This document shows, piece after piece, positions 10,462 through 20,924 of a stretch of 64,000 bases of DNA. Position 1 is the stretch's first letter. The number at the start of each line of letters is the position of its first letter. The notes beneath the pieces were generated by a model. The model did no database searches. It was not told the DNA's origin and saw nothing but the letters and a program-made list of their open reading frames with translations. The translations under genes and the position numbers were made by a program. Source of the DNA: Prorocentrum cordatum (taxonomy: Eukaryota > Sar > Dinophyceae > Prorocentrales > Prorocentraceae); NCBI GenBank assembly GCA_963575745.1, contig CAUYUJ010015826.1:292001-356000 (forward strand), given 5' to 3'.

Positions 10462-11790
10462 GAGTAAAGAGCAGTAAATAGTGAGTAGTGAATCCTGAGT
10501 CGTGAGTGGATAGTAGCGAGTAGTGAGGAGTGAGGAGTGAGTAGTGCGCAGTAAATAGTTCGTAGTGAGTAGTGGGTAGTGGGTAGTGGGGAGTGGGTAG
10601 TGAGTAGTGAGTAGCGAGTAGGGGGTAGCGAGTTTTGAATAGTGAGTCGCGAATAGGGCATTGCAAGTAGTAAGTAGCAAGGAGGGAGTAGTCATTAGTG
10701 ACTTGCGAGTGAGGAGTAGCGAGTAGTGATCAGTGGGTAGTGAGTAGTGCGCAGGGGGTAGTGTAGTGAGTGGTGAGTAGTGAGAAGGGGGAAGTGGGTA
10801 TTGAGTAGTGGGTAGTGGGTAGTGGGTAGCGCGTAGGGAGTAGCGAGTAGTGAGTAGTGAGTCGTGAGTAGTACGTCGTGAGTAGTGAGTAGTGAGTACT
10901 GAATAGTGAGTAGTGAGTAGCGACTTGTGACTAGTGACTAGTTAGTAGGGGGTAGTGAGTAGTGTGTAGTGGGTACTGAATATTGCGCAGTGGGTAGGGA
11001 GTAGGGAGTAGGAGTAGCGAGTAGTGAGTAGTGAGTAGTGAGCAGCGAGTACTGTGGAGGGAGTAGGAAGTAGCGAGTAGCGAGCAGCGGATTGTGAGTA
11101 GTGAGTTGTGGACAATGAGTTGGGAGTAGCGAAATATTGTGCGTACTCGATAGTGGGTAGTGGTTAGTGGGTAGTGAGTAGTGCTGAGTCAGTAGTGAGT
11201 AGTGGGCAAGGAGCAGTGGTTAGTGAGTAATGAGTAGTGAGTATTGACTACTGGGTAGTGAGTAGGGAGTAGTGAGTTGGGAGTTGGGAGTAGTGAGTAG
11301 GGAATAGTGAGTGGTGAGTAGTGCGGGCGTTGTGGGTAGTGAGCAGTGGGTAGTCAATAGTGCGTATTGGGTAGCGAGTAGGGTGTTGGGGGTAGCGGGT
11401 AGAGAGTAGTGAGTAATGAGTACTGTGTAGGGAGTAGCGAGTAGCGAGTAGTGGATAGTAACTAGTGAGTTGTGGGCAGTCAGTTGTGAGTAGTAAAATG
11501 TGAGTAGTGGTTAGTGGTTAGTGGGTATTGAATGTGATTTGTGATTAGTGAGTAGTGGGTAGTGAGTTGTGTTTAGTGATTAGTGGCTAGTGAGCAGTGG
11601 GTAGTGAGTAGTGAGTAGCTAGTAGTGAGTAGTGAGTAGTGAGAAGGAAGAAATTGGTATTGAGTAGTGGGTAGTGGGTAGTGAGTAGTGGGTATCGAGT
11701 AGTGAATCGTGAGTAGTGAGTAGTGAGAAGTGAGTAGTGAGCAGCGAGTAGTGGGTAGTGGGTAGTGAGTAGTGCGTAATGAGTATTGAG
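10462..11790 (+). repeat. 7-bp minisatellite (GTAGTGA/GTAGTGG)n
   Basis: About 1.3 kb of degenerate heptamers, mainly GTAGTGA and GTAGTGG, with scattered shortened or substituted units. The duplicate is 59143-60495. It leads directly into a TTAGGG-like segment. Confidence 0.9.
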
Positions 11791-11794
11791 TGCT

Positions 11795-11875
11795 GTTGGG
11801 GGCTAGGCGTAGGGTTTGGGGTTAGGCGTATGGGGTTAGGGTTAGGGGTTAGGGTTAGTGTTAGGGGTGGCACGG
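11795..11875 (+). repeat. TTAGGG/TTAGGGG-like telomere-like segment
   Basis: Contains GGGTTTGGGGTTAGG and several GGGTTAGGGTTAGGGG words. The duplicate is about 60500-60560. It is short and degenerate, so an interstitial telomere-like repeat rather than an active end. Confidence 0.65.
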
Positions 11876-11884
11876 GTCGGGTTC

Positions 11885-12125
11885 CGGAGTTCGGGGGCGC
11901 CGTGGCGAAAGGGGGGGAGGGGGGGTGGTCGATTTTGGCCCCCCACTTTTGAAAGGGGGGGGAGGGGGGTGTCCCCGACGACGGATCGGGAAAAGGGGGG
12001 AGGGGGGAGGGGGTCTCCCCGACGACCGATCGGGAAAGGGGGGGGGGTCCCCGACGACGGATCGGGGAAAGGTGGGGGGGGAGGGGTCCCGCCTCCGCAC
12101 CCCTTTTGGGGGATCCAGCGGCGCA
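11885..12125. repeat. G-rich block with CCCCGACGACGGATCGGG units
   Basis: Three or four repeats of CCCCGACGACSGATCGGG alternate with G runs of 6-9. Strong quadruplex potential on the plus strand. The duplicate is 60570-60810. Confidence 0.75.
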
Positions 12126-12394
12126 CCCTCCTGCTCTGCCGTGCTCCTGGTCTTTTCCTGCCGTGCTCGGCAGCTGTTGAGGTCTATTCTGCCGTGCTCC
12201 TGGTCTTCTTCTGCCGTGCTCCTTCGCTATTCGGGCCTATTCTGCCGTGCTCCTGGTCTTTTTACCTAACAGCGAAGACTGATAAGTTTCTAGTGGTGTC
12301 AAAAGAGAGCAGCAGATGACTCCTCAGGGGGGTCGGGGCGGGACCCGGGGCGGCTGCCGCCGAAGCCCAAATCGCTTGGGACATCCTCGCAAAA

Positions 12395-12615
12395 TCGTTC
12401 TTGGCGCTGCTAGAACTCCATTCCCGGCGTACATTTTGGATGCCCGGAGCCATTTGTAGGCCACTTCGTGGTCTTCGAGTTCACAGAACTCCATTCCTTC
12501 GAGTTTCCAGAATTCCATTCCTGGGCCACATTTTGGGTGCCCGGAGCCATCTGTAGGCCACTTCGTGATCTTCGAGTTCCCAGAACTCCACTCCCGGGCC
12601 ACATTTTGGATGTCC
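12395..12615. repeat. Tandem copies of a CCACTTCGTG-containing unit
   Basis: Two to three imperfect copies of a unit with GAACTCCATTCC, CACATTTTGG, TGCCCGGAGCCAT and GGCCACTTCGTG. It lies inside inserted element 2. Confidence 0.7.
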
Positions 12616-12617
12616 GC

Positions 12618-13195
12618 AGGCTGAGGCACTGAGGCTGAGGCTGACGCCGAGGCTGAGGCAGGCTGAGGCTGAGGCTGAGGCAGGCTGAGGCAGAGGCAGA
12701 GGCTGAGGCTGAGGCTGAGGCAGGCTGAGGCTGAGGCCGAGGCTGAAGGCAGACTGAGGCTGAGGCAGACGCTGAGGCAGGCTGAGGCTGAGGCTGAGGC
12801 TGAGGCTGATGCAGGCTGAGGCTGAGGCGGGCTGAGGCTGAGGCTGAGGCTGAGGCTGAAGGCAGGCTGAGGCTGAGGCTGAGGCAGGCTGAGGCTGAGG
12901 CTGAGGCAGGCTGATGCTGAGGCAGCCTGAGGCTGAGGCTGAGGCTGAGGCTGAGGCTGAGGCTGAGGCTGAGGCTGAGGCTGAGGCTTAGGCAGGCTGA
13001 GGCAGACGCTGAGGCAGGCTGAGGCAGACGCTGAGGCTGATGCAGGCTGAGGCTGAGGCAGGCTGAGGCTGAGGCTGAGGCTGAGGCTGAAGGCAGACTG
13101 AGGCTGAGGCTGAGGCTGAGGTTGAGGCTGAGGCAGGCTGAGGCAGGCTGAGGCTGAGAGTGAGGCAGGCTGATACTCAGGCAGGCTGAGGCTGA
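12618..13195 (+). repeat. (AGGCTG)n hexanucleotide minisatellite
   Basis: AGGCTG units interspersed with AGGC-only units. Frames on both strands stay open, giving SLSLSL or QPQP-type peptides, so they are not counted as genes. Confidence 0.92.
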
Positions 13196-13359
13196 GGCTG
13201 TGATTGCGAATGCCGTTGCCACTGCGACTGTCATCGCGAATGCGACTGCGACTGTGAGAACAGCAGAATTATACAACTGGATTATGATCTGAATCTTAAG
13301 GAGAATGCTTCCAGATATGCTTCTACACATCGCTGTTAGGTTGCTTTGCCGGGATAATT

Positions 13360-14020
13360 CTGCCGTGCTCCTTAGCTCTTGGGGTCTATTCTGCCGTGCT
13401 CCTGGTCTTTTTCTGCCGTGCTCCTGCGCACTTGGGGCATATTCTGCCGTGTTCCTTGTCTCTTGGGTTCTATTCTGCCGTGCTCCTGGTCTTTTTCTGC
13501 CGTGCTCCTTCGCTTTTGGTGTCTATTCTGACGTAATCCTTAGCTCCTGGGGTCTGTTCTGTCGTGCTCCTGGTCTTTTTCTGCCGTGCTCCCTCGCACT
13601 TGGGGCCTATTCTGCCGTGCTTCTGGCAATTTTCTGCCGTTCTCCTTAGCTTTTGGGTTCTATTCTGCTGTGCTCCTGGTCTTTCTCTGCCGTGCTCGTT
13701 CGCACTTGGGGCATATTCAGCCCTGCTCCTTAGCTCCTGGGGTCTATTCTGCCGTGCTCCTAGTCTTGTTCTGCCGTGCTCTTTCGCTCTTGGGGCTTAT
13801 TCTGCCGTGCTCCTGGTCTTCTTCTGCCTGCTTCTTAGCTCTTAGGGTCTATTCTGCGGTGTTCCTGTTTTTTTCTGCCGTGCTCCTTCGCTTTTGGTGT
13901 CTATTCTGCCGTACTCCTTAGCTCTTGGGTTCTATTCTGCCGTGCTCCTGGTCTTTTTCTGCCGTGCTCCTTCGCTCTTGGGGCCTATTCTGCCGTGCTC
14001 CTGATCTTTCCCTGCCGTGC
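13360..14020 (+). repeat. TGCCGTGCTCC minisatellite array 4
   Basis: Resumes after inserted element 2 and ends at the CGCGCCCAGAAGCTCCGCC boundary. The duplicate is 60828-61425, where it is continuous across the insertion site. Confidence 0.9.
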
Positions 14021-14049
14021 GCGCCCAGAAGCTCCGCCAAAACGACCAC

Positions 14050-14582
14050 CGCGACGATCCGCACGGCAGAATACAGGAACACGGCAGAACACACAGAGCA
14101 CACAGAGGCACGGCAGAACACAGAAGCTCGGCAGAACAGGAGCACGGCAGAACACACAGGAGCACAGCACAACACACCCCGCGCGTACGCCGACACGCGC
14201 GCCACGGCGTACCTGCGCGGCGTAACAACAGAGCATATTCCACATGCTTGGTGGACTGAAGCGACGCTTCCCGTTCTTGTCTGGTCAGGTTCTCCAAAAC
14301 AGCGATTTCGCCGGACACATCCTCTCAACACCGAGATCTTGGAGGTTTTCGTGTAAGACGTTTTATTTAAACATTGAGCTTTTCGCTCGCTCCTGGGTTG
14401 ATACTTGTCCTTCCAATCCTGCTTGTCTCCTACGGCGTGATATAGGCCACCCTACGCCGATAGAAGAACTTGCTGAATATGGGTGCCGTCGTGGCCAGCT
14501 CTGCTATGTCCAGGGCCCCATTCTTTCAATACCTCCACCCTACTCCCTCCTTTTCGCCCTCCTCTGGCTAATTCATACAGGG
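14050..14582. repeat. Inverted cap, partial hairpin cluster and ~190-bp repeat
   Basis: 14065-14175 is the reverse-orientation CACGGCAG cap and 14240-14340 a short piece of the CTTGGTGGACTRAAGCGACG block. 14388-14582 is a ~190-bp unit with GCTTGTCTCCTACGGCGTGA that recurs at 61798-61992 and again, diverged, at about 62130-62320. The long duplication ends at 14582. Confidence 0.75.
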
Positions 14583-15690
14583 GATCTGACAAACTCGCTG
14601 GCACGGCCAGCCAACATGCGCCTTTCTGCCTGTCCTTATGCTGGCTCGGCCAGCCTCCGTGCGCTAGTACCTGCCGCGTAAAGCCTGGTGCCCGCCGCTG
14701 CGGCCACTGGGTGTGAAGCGTCCCGTGCACTGTACCCACGGGAGATGCGGGTGGCGTATCGGTTTGGGCGTCGTCCTTGCGGTCGCCTATTCGAGCGGGA
14801 GGATTGGCACGTCTTTGTTCATCCTCCTGCCATCCACCATTCATGAGCACGGTGTCAGTCTGTGACGTGCACTTTTGCTAGCTCGCTCGTTCCCCCAAAG
14901 AAGTCCCTGCGAGGTCCCCACGTCGTCGTCGTCACCGTCTGTGGTCCGTCGTCCGTCGTCGTCGAGAGCCGCCGAGCGCCACCGAAGGCTGGCGAAGCAG
15001 AGAAAGGAGAGGAGGACGAGGAGGGAAGCAGTCGGATGAGGAGGCAAAAAGGAGGAGGGGGAGGAGGACGAGGAGGGGAAAGGAAAAGAACGTTCGGCAG
15101 GAGGAGTGTCGGTGTTGAAACCAACGCCTCGCTCAAGACGTCCTCGCAATCTGATCTGAAAGCGAAGGAGTCTGGACAACCAAACAGGCAAAACGCTTGA
15201 GACATCCCAAAACTCTGGGCGCGAACGGGCCTGTGCAATACCCCCTGGCGGCCGCCCTTTGGGTGCTGAAAGCAGCGCCTCGCTCGATGCACTCGCAAAT
15301 TGACTGTGAGAAGAACCTGAGTGTGAGTGGTCTGTGTGAATGACTCTGAGTGTGGGTGAGTCTGAGTGTGAGCGATTCTGAATGTGTATGCGTAGGGGCG
15401 TGAGTGAGTCTGAATATGCTCAAGCCCTGGCAATCTGTTCTGAAAGCATAGAAAGCTGGGGGTGGGCAAACACAGGCAAACCGCCTGAGACATCCCCCAA
15501 CATGAAACCTGAGTATGAGTGCGTATCTATCATATGCGGGCCCACGAGGGGGAGCTCCAACTCACATTTCGAGCCCTCCGCCCCAAGTCGAACCCCGAGA
15601 CCGCCAGCAGGCCCCCAAGAGGCCCTCAAGAGGGCCAAAAGAGGCCCCAATAGGCCCCCAAACAGTACGTGGGACTAGTGCGCCTGGATT
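14583..15690. other. Unassigned sequence, no gene recognised
   Basis: Contains a GTC-rich and AGG-rich low-complexity zone (14920-15090), scattered copies of the GAGACATCC motif (about 15136, 15195, 15485) and a GTGAGTCTGAGTGTGAG-like microrepeat (15310-15420). Short frames on both strands show no family resemblance I can name. Confidence 0.5.
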
Positions 15691-15714
15691 CTAGATACAT
15701 TAGGTGTGCATGTC

Positions 15715-16450
15715 AGCTCTGTAGCTCTTCTACAGCTCGAGGTAAGTTCGAAAAACTGGCAGCACCTGTCAAGATGACACTAAACAGCTGATCCCGCCCA
15801 CATGCTTTTTGACAGCAAGATGTACCCGATCGATCTCAGATGGAATCAGATCGAATATGGAGGGAACAAATAGTAGACCTCTAACGACCTTTTAAATTTC
15901 GAGAACATAATGTTCAACCGACCAAAAGTATGTAGAACTTCCGTCGAGATTTTTCGGGACAATTAGCCCCCGAGCGCGCCGGGATTACTTGTAACTAGCG
16001 TGTTTCATGATTACGTGCCGATTGTTGTGCCGAACAGCTCTAGAGCTTATCTACAGCTGGAGTTGCACTAAGGAAATCATCCTCATCTTTTAAAAAGTTA
16101 GCAGAGTACGAATAGTTTGTTGGTCCTAGCTCTGGTAGCAAACCGAGTTCAGACATCTAGATTCTTGAGACTAGCGCTCCGATTTTCTTTCGAATGCTCT
16201 GCCGAACAGCTCTGTAGCTCATCTGCAGCCCGATTTAAGTTAAGAAAAGACAGCATCCCCTGAAAAAAATGTAGAGTTCGAATAGGTTATTGGTTCCAGA
16301 TCTGGCAGCAGACGGAGTTCAGGCATCTGGGTACTTGTAAGTCGCGCTTTTTATGACTACCTTCCGATTGCTGCCGAACAGCTCTGCAGCTCATCTGCAG
16401 CTCGAGTCGCATTAAGGAAATCATCCTCATTGAAACATTAACAGAGTACG
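15715..16450 (+). repeat. ~175-bp satellite, forward orientation
   Basis: Units are marked by GCCGAACAGCTCT (16029, 16202, 16374), with CAGAGTACGAA and GAGTTCAGGCATCTAG between them. The flank at 15880-15985 is the reverse complement of 17335-17450, so the block starts an inverted arrangement. Confidence 0.75.
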
Positions 16451-16499
16451 AAGAGGGTCTGCTACCAGATGGAACCAAAAATCTACTCGGACTCTGCTA

Positions 16500-16860
16500 G
16501 TTTTTTTTTGAGATGAAGCTTATATTCTTAAGTTCAATCGAGCTGCAGATGAGCTACCGAGCTGTTCGGCACAGCACTTGGAAGACAATCCAAAGGCGCG
16601 CTAGTTCAAGTATCTAGATGCCTGAACTCGGTCTGCTACACGAGCTGGAACAAAACAACTATTCGTACTCTGCTGATTTTTAAAGAGGTAATGATAGTGT
16701 GTTCCGACTTCATCCGATTTGTAGGCTGGCTACGGACCTGAAACAAAAGCACTTGTCGAAGCTGAAGGTAACCAGGTACATTCGCCTACGGTATCGAGGC
16801 GTCTGAATTCGGACTGCAACCATAGCTACGACTGGACAACTATTCGCACTGTTTGTATTG
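16500..16860 (-). repeat. ~175-bp satellite, reverse orientation
   Basis: The marker appears as GAGCTGTTCGGCACAGCACT from 16558. The orientation switch at about 16450-16500 makes 15.7-16.86 kb a fold-back structure. Confidence 0.7.
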
Positions 16861-16894
16861 TACCAGAGATGATGTGCGTTTCTGAATTGAATTC

Positions 16895-17170
16895 CTTCTC
16901 CTCCTCCTCCGCCTTGTCTTTCTCCTCTCCCTTCTCCTCCCCCTCCTCTTCCTCCTTCATCTGCTTCTTCTCCTCTTTCTCCTCCTCCTTCTCCTTCTCT
17001 TCCTCCTCATCCTCCTCCTCCTCATCATGATCATCGTCGCCCTTCTCCCCTTCCACCCTTCCCCCTCCTGCTCGTCATCCTTCTCTTCCTCCTCCCCCTC
17101 CTTCTCCTCATCCTGCTTTCTCCTCCTTCTCATTCTCCTCTCTGTTCCTCAGCCTCCTCCACCTCCTTCT
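16895..17170 (+). repeat. CTCC-rich polypyrimidine tract, copy 1
   Basis: CTCCTCC/TTCTCC-rich tract that recurs at 18645-18930 and 20925-21310, each time followed by CATGAAACCGCACC and the GGCGGTAA hairpin. No gene. Confidence 0.85.
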
Positions 17171-17291
17171 CCTCCTCACTCCTCTTCTCCTCCACGTCCT
17201 CCCCATGAAACCGCACCCTCGCGCGCACGGGATGCGAGATTGCCGCGCCCGCATTCCATTCATGTACGTGGCAAGGAAGCTCTACGAGTTC

Positions 17292-17325
17292 CCGGCGGTA
17301 ACCAAGGTTGACGGTCCACCGCCGG
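17292..17325. repeat. GGCGGTAA hairpin module, copy 1
   Basis: CCGGCGGTAA ... ACCGCCGG inverted repeat. Further copies lie at about 19022-19053, 21411-21443, 21675-21707 and 22001-22033, nearly always followed by CTCCCAGTTGGCCC. Confidence 0.75.
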
Positions 17326-17439
17326 TTCCCAGTAATTCCGGCGCGCTGGGGGGCTAGTTTGCCCGAAAAATCTCGACGGAAGTTTTGCATAATTTTGGTC
17401 GGTTGACAATTACGTTCTCGAAATTTGACCATTCGTTAG

Positions 17440-18600
17440 AGCTCTAATACTTTTTCCCCAAATTCGATGTTATTCCCGCCCGCCAATTCAATTTCAGGTC
17501 GATCGGGTACATATTACTGTCAAAATGCCTTCAGGCGGGATCGGCTGTTCAATGTCATCTTGGCAGGTGCTGTCGATTTTCTGAATTCAACTCGAGCTGT
17601 AGAAGAGCTACAGAGCTGACAGGCACACCTACTATAGCTAGAATCATAAGGCGCGCTAGTCTCAAGTAGCTAGATGTCCGAACTCGGCCTGCTACCAGAG
17701 CTAGGACCAACAAACTATTAGTACCCTGCAAATTCTTCAAGAGATGAGGATGATTTCCTTAATGCAAGTCAAGCTGTAGATAAGCTCCAGAGCTGTTCGG
17801 CACCTCAATCGGAAGGTAATCATATAAAACGCTAGTTACAAGTATCCAGATGCCTTAACTTGGTCTGCTACCAGATCTGGAACCAAAAGCCTATTCGAAC
17901 ACTGCTAATCTTTAGGAGGTGATGCTTATCTCTGAACTTAAATCAGGCTGCGTATGAGCTAAATTGCTGTTCGGCACATCGCTCGAAAGGAAATCCAGAG
18001 GAACGCTCGTCTCAAGTATCTAGATGTCCGAACTCGGTCTGCTGCAAGAGTCAGGACCTGTAATAGATTCGTACTCTGCTAATTTTTCAAAATATGATGA
18101 TTTCCTTACTGCAAGTCAAGCTGTAGATAAGCTCCAGAGCTGTTCGGCGCAGCAAACGGGATGTAATCATGAAACACGCTAGTTACAAGTATCTAGATGC
18201 CTGAACTCGGTCTGCTACCAGATCTGGAACCAAACTCCTAGTCGGACTCTGTTAGTTTTTTTGGAGATGCTGCTTATTTTCTGAACTCATAGAGCTGCAG
18301 ATGAGCTACAAAGCTGTTCGGCAGAGCACTTGCAAGAAAATCGAGAGGCGCGCTAGCTCAAGTATCTAGATGCCTGATCTCGGTCTGCTACACGAGCTGG
18401 AACGAAACAACTATTTGTACTCTTCTATTTTTTAAGAGGTAATGGTAGTTTTCCCTACTTCATCCGATCTGTAGGCTGGCTACGGACCTGAAAACACTTG
18501 TCGAAGCTGAAGGTAACCGGGTACATTCGCCTACAGTATCGAGGCGTCTGAATTCGGATTGCAACCACAGCTACGACTGGACAGTTATTCGCACTGTAAA
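17440..18600 (-). repeat. ~175-bp satellite, reverse orientation, second block
   Basis: CTGTTCGGC markers at about 17788, 17962, 18139 and 18314 give a ~175-bp period. Units contain TCTAGATGCCTGAACTCGG and GTACTCTGCTAAT-like words. No coding sequence. Confidence 0.8.
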
Positions 18601-18604
18601 TATT

Positions 18605-19060
18605 TTACCAGAGATGATGTGCGTTTCTGAATTGAATTCCTTCTCCTCCTCCTCCGCCTTTTGTTTCTCCTCTCCCTTCTCCTCCCCCTCCTCTTCCTCT
18701 TTCATCTGCTTCTTCTCCTCTTTCTCCTCCTCCTCCTCCTTCCTCCTCCTCCTCATCATCATCATCATCATCGTCCCCCTTCTCCCCTCCACCCTTTTCC
18801 TTCCTGCTCGTCATCCTTCTTCTCCTCCTCCCCCTCCTTCTCCTCCTCTTGCTTTCTCCTCCTTCTCAATCTCTTCGTCAGCCTCCTCCACCTTCTTCTC
18901 CTCCTCAATCCTTCTTCTCCTCCACGTCCTCCCCATGAAACCGCACCTTCGCGAGCACGGGATGCGAGATTGCCGCGACCGCATCCTATTCATGTATGTG
19001 GCAAGGAAGCTCTACGAGTTCCCGGCGGTAGCCAAGGTTGACGGTTTACCGCCGGCTCCC
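18605..19060 (+). repeat. Second copy of polypyrimidine tract plus GGCGGTAA module
   Basis: Repeats 16860-17340 with small changes, including the CATGAAACCGCACC-to-TTCCCGGCGGTA stretch. The roughly 1.7-kb distance defines a higher-order repeat (15.7-17.4, 17.4-19.1, 19.8-21.4 kb). Confidence 0.75.
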
Positions 19061-19845
19061 AGTTGGCCCACCCGGTTCGGGCGGACCTTCTTTTACTTCT
19101 TTCAGTGGTGCTAGTTTTTTATCTGTGCACTGTGATGACCTTTTGTTTCGTCTTCTTTCTTTGATGCTTTGGGTGTCGTTGCCTTTTTCCTCGCTGGTTT
19201 TGGTGTCGGTTTTTTTTTTTGGAGATTCTGAGAGATTTGAACCAATTCTTTCGAGAACAGGTATTGTTTCGCACCTGCTGTAGTGGGTTATGCCGGTTTT
19301 ATTTTATTTTTTGGGTTTCTGTTTTATTCTGTCTTTTGTTTTTTTTATGTTTGCCAGCAACTTTTCCAGGCCTTTGTGTTGTTTTTTATTGTATTTTGTT
19401 TTTTGTATTTGTTTTATTTTTTTGTACGCCTCAGTAGTACTTCGAAACACGTGGGGCAACTGCCAAACCCGATAAAACCGAACAAAAATACATGGAAGCT
19501 GTTAGTTTTCAGGATACTTGAAGAGCACGCGTCTCCTCGCAATAGAGCAAGATTTGCGTTGTTAAGAGGCTCTACGAAGCTTCCCGGTGCCAGTAAGAGG
19601 TGGCGGGTCGTTGTACGCGGAGTTCTCACTTAGTGCTTTCCTCTCTGTTCAGTGCGTATTTTTCGTGTTCTTTTTTTTTTCATTTTTCACCTCACTCCTC
19701 TCCTTTCTTTTCATTCTTTATTGGTCCCATTGTCACCGGCCCGGGCGGACAATGTGGTGACCTGGCGTCGGTTTCTTGGAGATTGTGAGAGATTGACCCG
19801 TGGAGCTTCTCTGAAAACGAAGTGGCGGAGCTAGAGAGTAATTCT
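19061..19845. other. T-rich unassigned stretch
   Basis: 19200-19430 is unusually T-rich for this window. GGCCCGGGCGGACAATGTGGTGAC-type sequence near 19065 and 19738 links it to the tandem units at 21.4-22.6 kb. The hydrophobic open frames here come from poly-T and I do not treat them as genes. Confidence 0.5.
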
Positions 19846-19849
19846 GGCG

Positions 19850-20800
19850 CGCTGCTGGGCTAGTTGGCCCGGAAAATGTCGACGGATTGTTTTACCTATT
19901 TAAAATTAAATGGTCAACATTCGACCATTCGTTAGAGTTCTAATATTCTGTACCCCCGTATTCGATCTTATTCCAGATCGCTATCTCAATATCAGGTCGA
20001 TCGGGTAAATATTACTATCAAAAAGCATGTGGGCGGGATCGGCTGCGTAGTGTTATCTTGGCAGGTGCTGTCGGTTCTCTTAACTTAATTCGAGCTGGGG
20101 ATGAGCTACATAACTGTTCGGCACAGCAATCGAAAGGCAATCATCAGGCGCGGTAGTCTCAAGTATCTAGATGCCCGAAAACGGTCTGCTACTAGAGCAC
20201 GGACCAAACAACTATTCGTATGCTGCTAATTTTCTTAAGAGATGATGCTGATTCTTGGAACTCTACTCGAGCTACGGATGAGCAACACAGCTGTTCGGCA
20301 CAGCAATCGAACAGGAATGATCAGAAGCTCCTAGTATCATGTATCTAGATGCCCGAACCCGGTGTGCTCGCAAAGCTGAAACCAAAACACTATTCGTACT
20401 CTGATAAAATTTAAAGAGAGATTGGTATTTTCTTGACTTAGCTCGAGCAGCAGATGGGCTACATAACTGTTCGGTACAACGTGATCAGCCGTGCTAGTAT
20501 CAAGTATGTAGATGCTTAAACTCGGTCTCTTACCAGAGCTAGAACCACACCATATTCGTACTCTGCTAATTGTTGAAGAGCTCATGATAGTTTTGTCTAC
20601 TTTATTCGAACTGTAGGCTGTTTATGGAGCTGAAAAGCACTTTACGAAGCAGACTGTCACCAGGTACATTGGCCTACGGTATCGAGACGTCTTGATTTGG
20701 CTAGCTCCGACTGGACAATTATTCACATTGTATACATTTATACGTATATATTATGAGAAAAAGGATGTGCGTTTTCTGAATTGAATTTGAGATCTAGGCC
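19850..20800 (-). repeat. ~175-bp satellite, reverse orientation, third block
   Basis: CTGTTCGGYAC markers at about 20108, 20290 and 20467. The opening GCTAGTTGGCCCG...CGACGGA segment matches 17345-17385. Confidence 0.75.
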
Positions 20801-20924
20801 AGCTGAGGAGCTGAGATGCAGACTAATCGACAGAGACTGCCGCAGAGCATCAGTCTACCGTCTAGACGTCTGAGATCGGTCTGCTACCAAATAGCACTCA
20901 TTTTTTACAGGCCGCTGCACAGGA

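Larger units (their letters stand above)
12264..13341. mobile_element. Inserted element 2 with 12-bp perfect terminal inverted repeats
   Basis: Left end ACCTAACAGCGA at 12264-12275 and right end TCGCTGTTAGGT at 13330-13341 are perfect inverted repeats. The duplicate locus near 60955 lacks the whole segment, so this is an insertion relative to copy B. An 18-nt tail ending GCCGGGATAATT (13342-13359) is also absent from the empty site. It matches the tail of inserted element 1 (GCCAGGATAATT) at about 15 of 18 positions. The interior holds a ~110-bp repeat (12400-12620) and an AGGCTG minisatellite. There is no transposase frame. Confidence 0.8.
1..14582 (+). repeat. Segmental duplication, copy A
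   Basis: This segment matches 50630-61992 in the same order and orientation. The offset is 50629 at the start, about 50639 near 3360, about 48610 after 8030 and about 47410 near 14000. The two large offset steps are insertions in this copy, at about 6017-8026 and 12264-13358. Shared blocks are the gene 3' end, the TGCCGTGCTCC arrays, the GACATCCTC hairpin units, the 7-bp array and the G-rich block. The match stops abruptly at 14582/61992 after an ATTCATACAG shared by both copies. Apart from the indels the copies look nearly identical by eye, which suggests a recent event. Confidence 0.85.

Noticed and set aside
11795-11875. Chromosome end (active telomere)
   Set aside because: Only a few degenerate TTAGGG-like words, internal, followed by more sequence, and present twice.
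17204-17340. Small conserved peptide MKPHPRAHGMRDCRARIPFMYV in the repeated module (17.2, 18.9, 21.3 kb)
   Set aside because: Differences between the copies mostly change residues, and the third copy shifts frame, so the DNA is conserved as a repeat rather than as a protein.
19200-19640. Hydrophobic membrane-protein-like frame
   Set aside because: It derives from a T-rich tract giving Phe, Leu and Val runs. No start context, and it crosses known repeat units.
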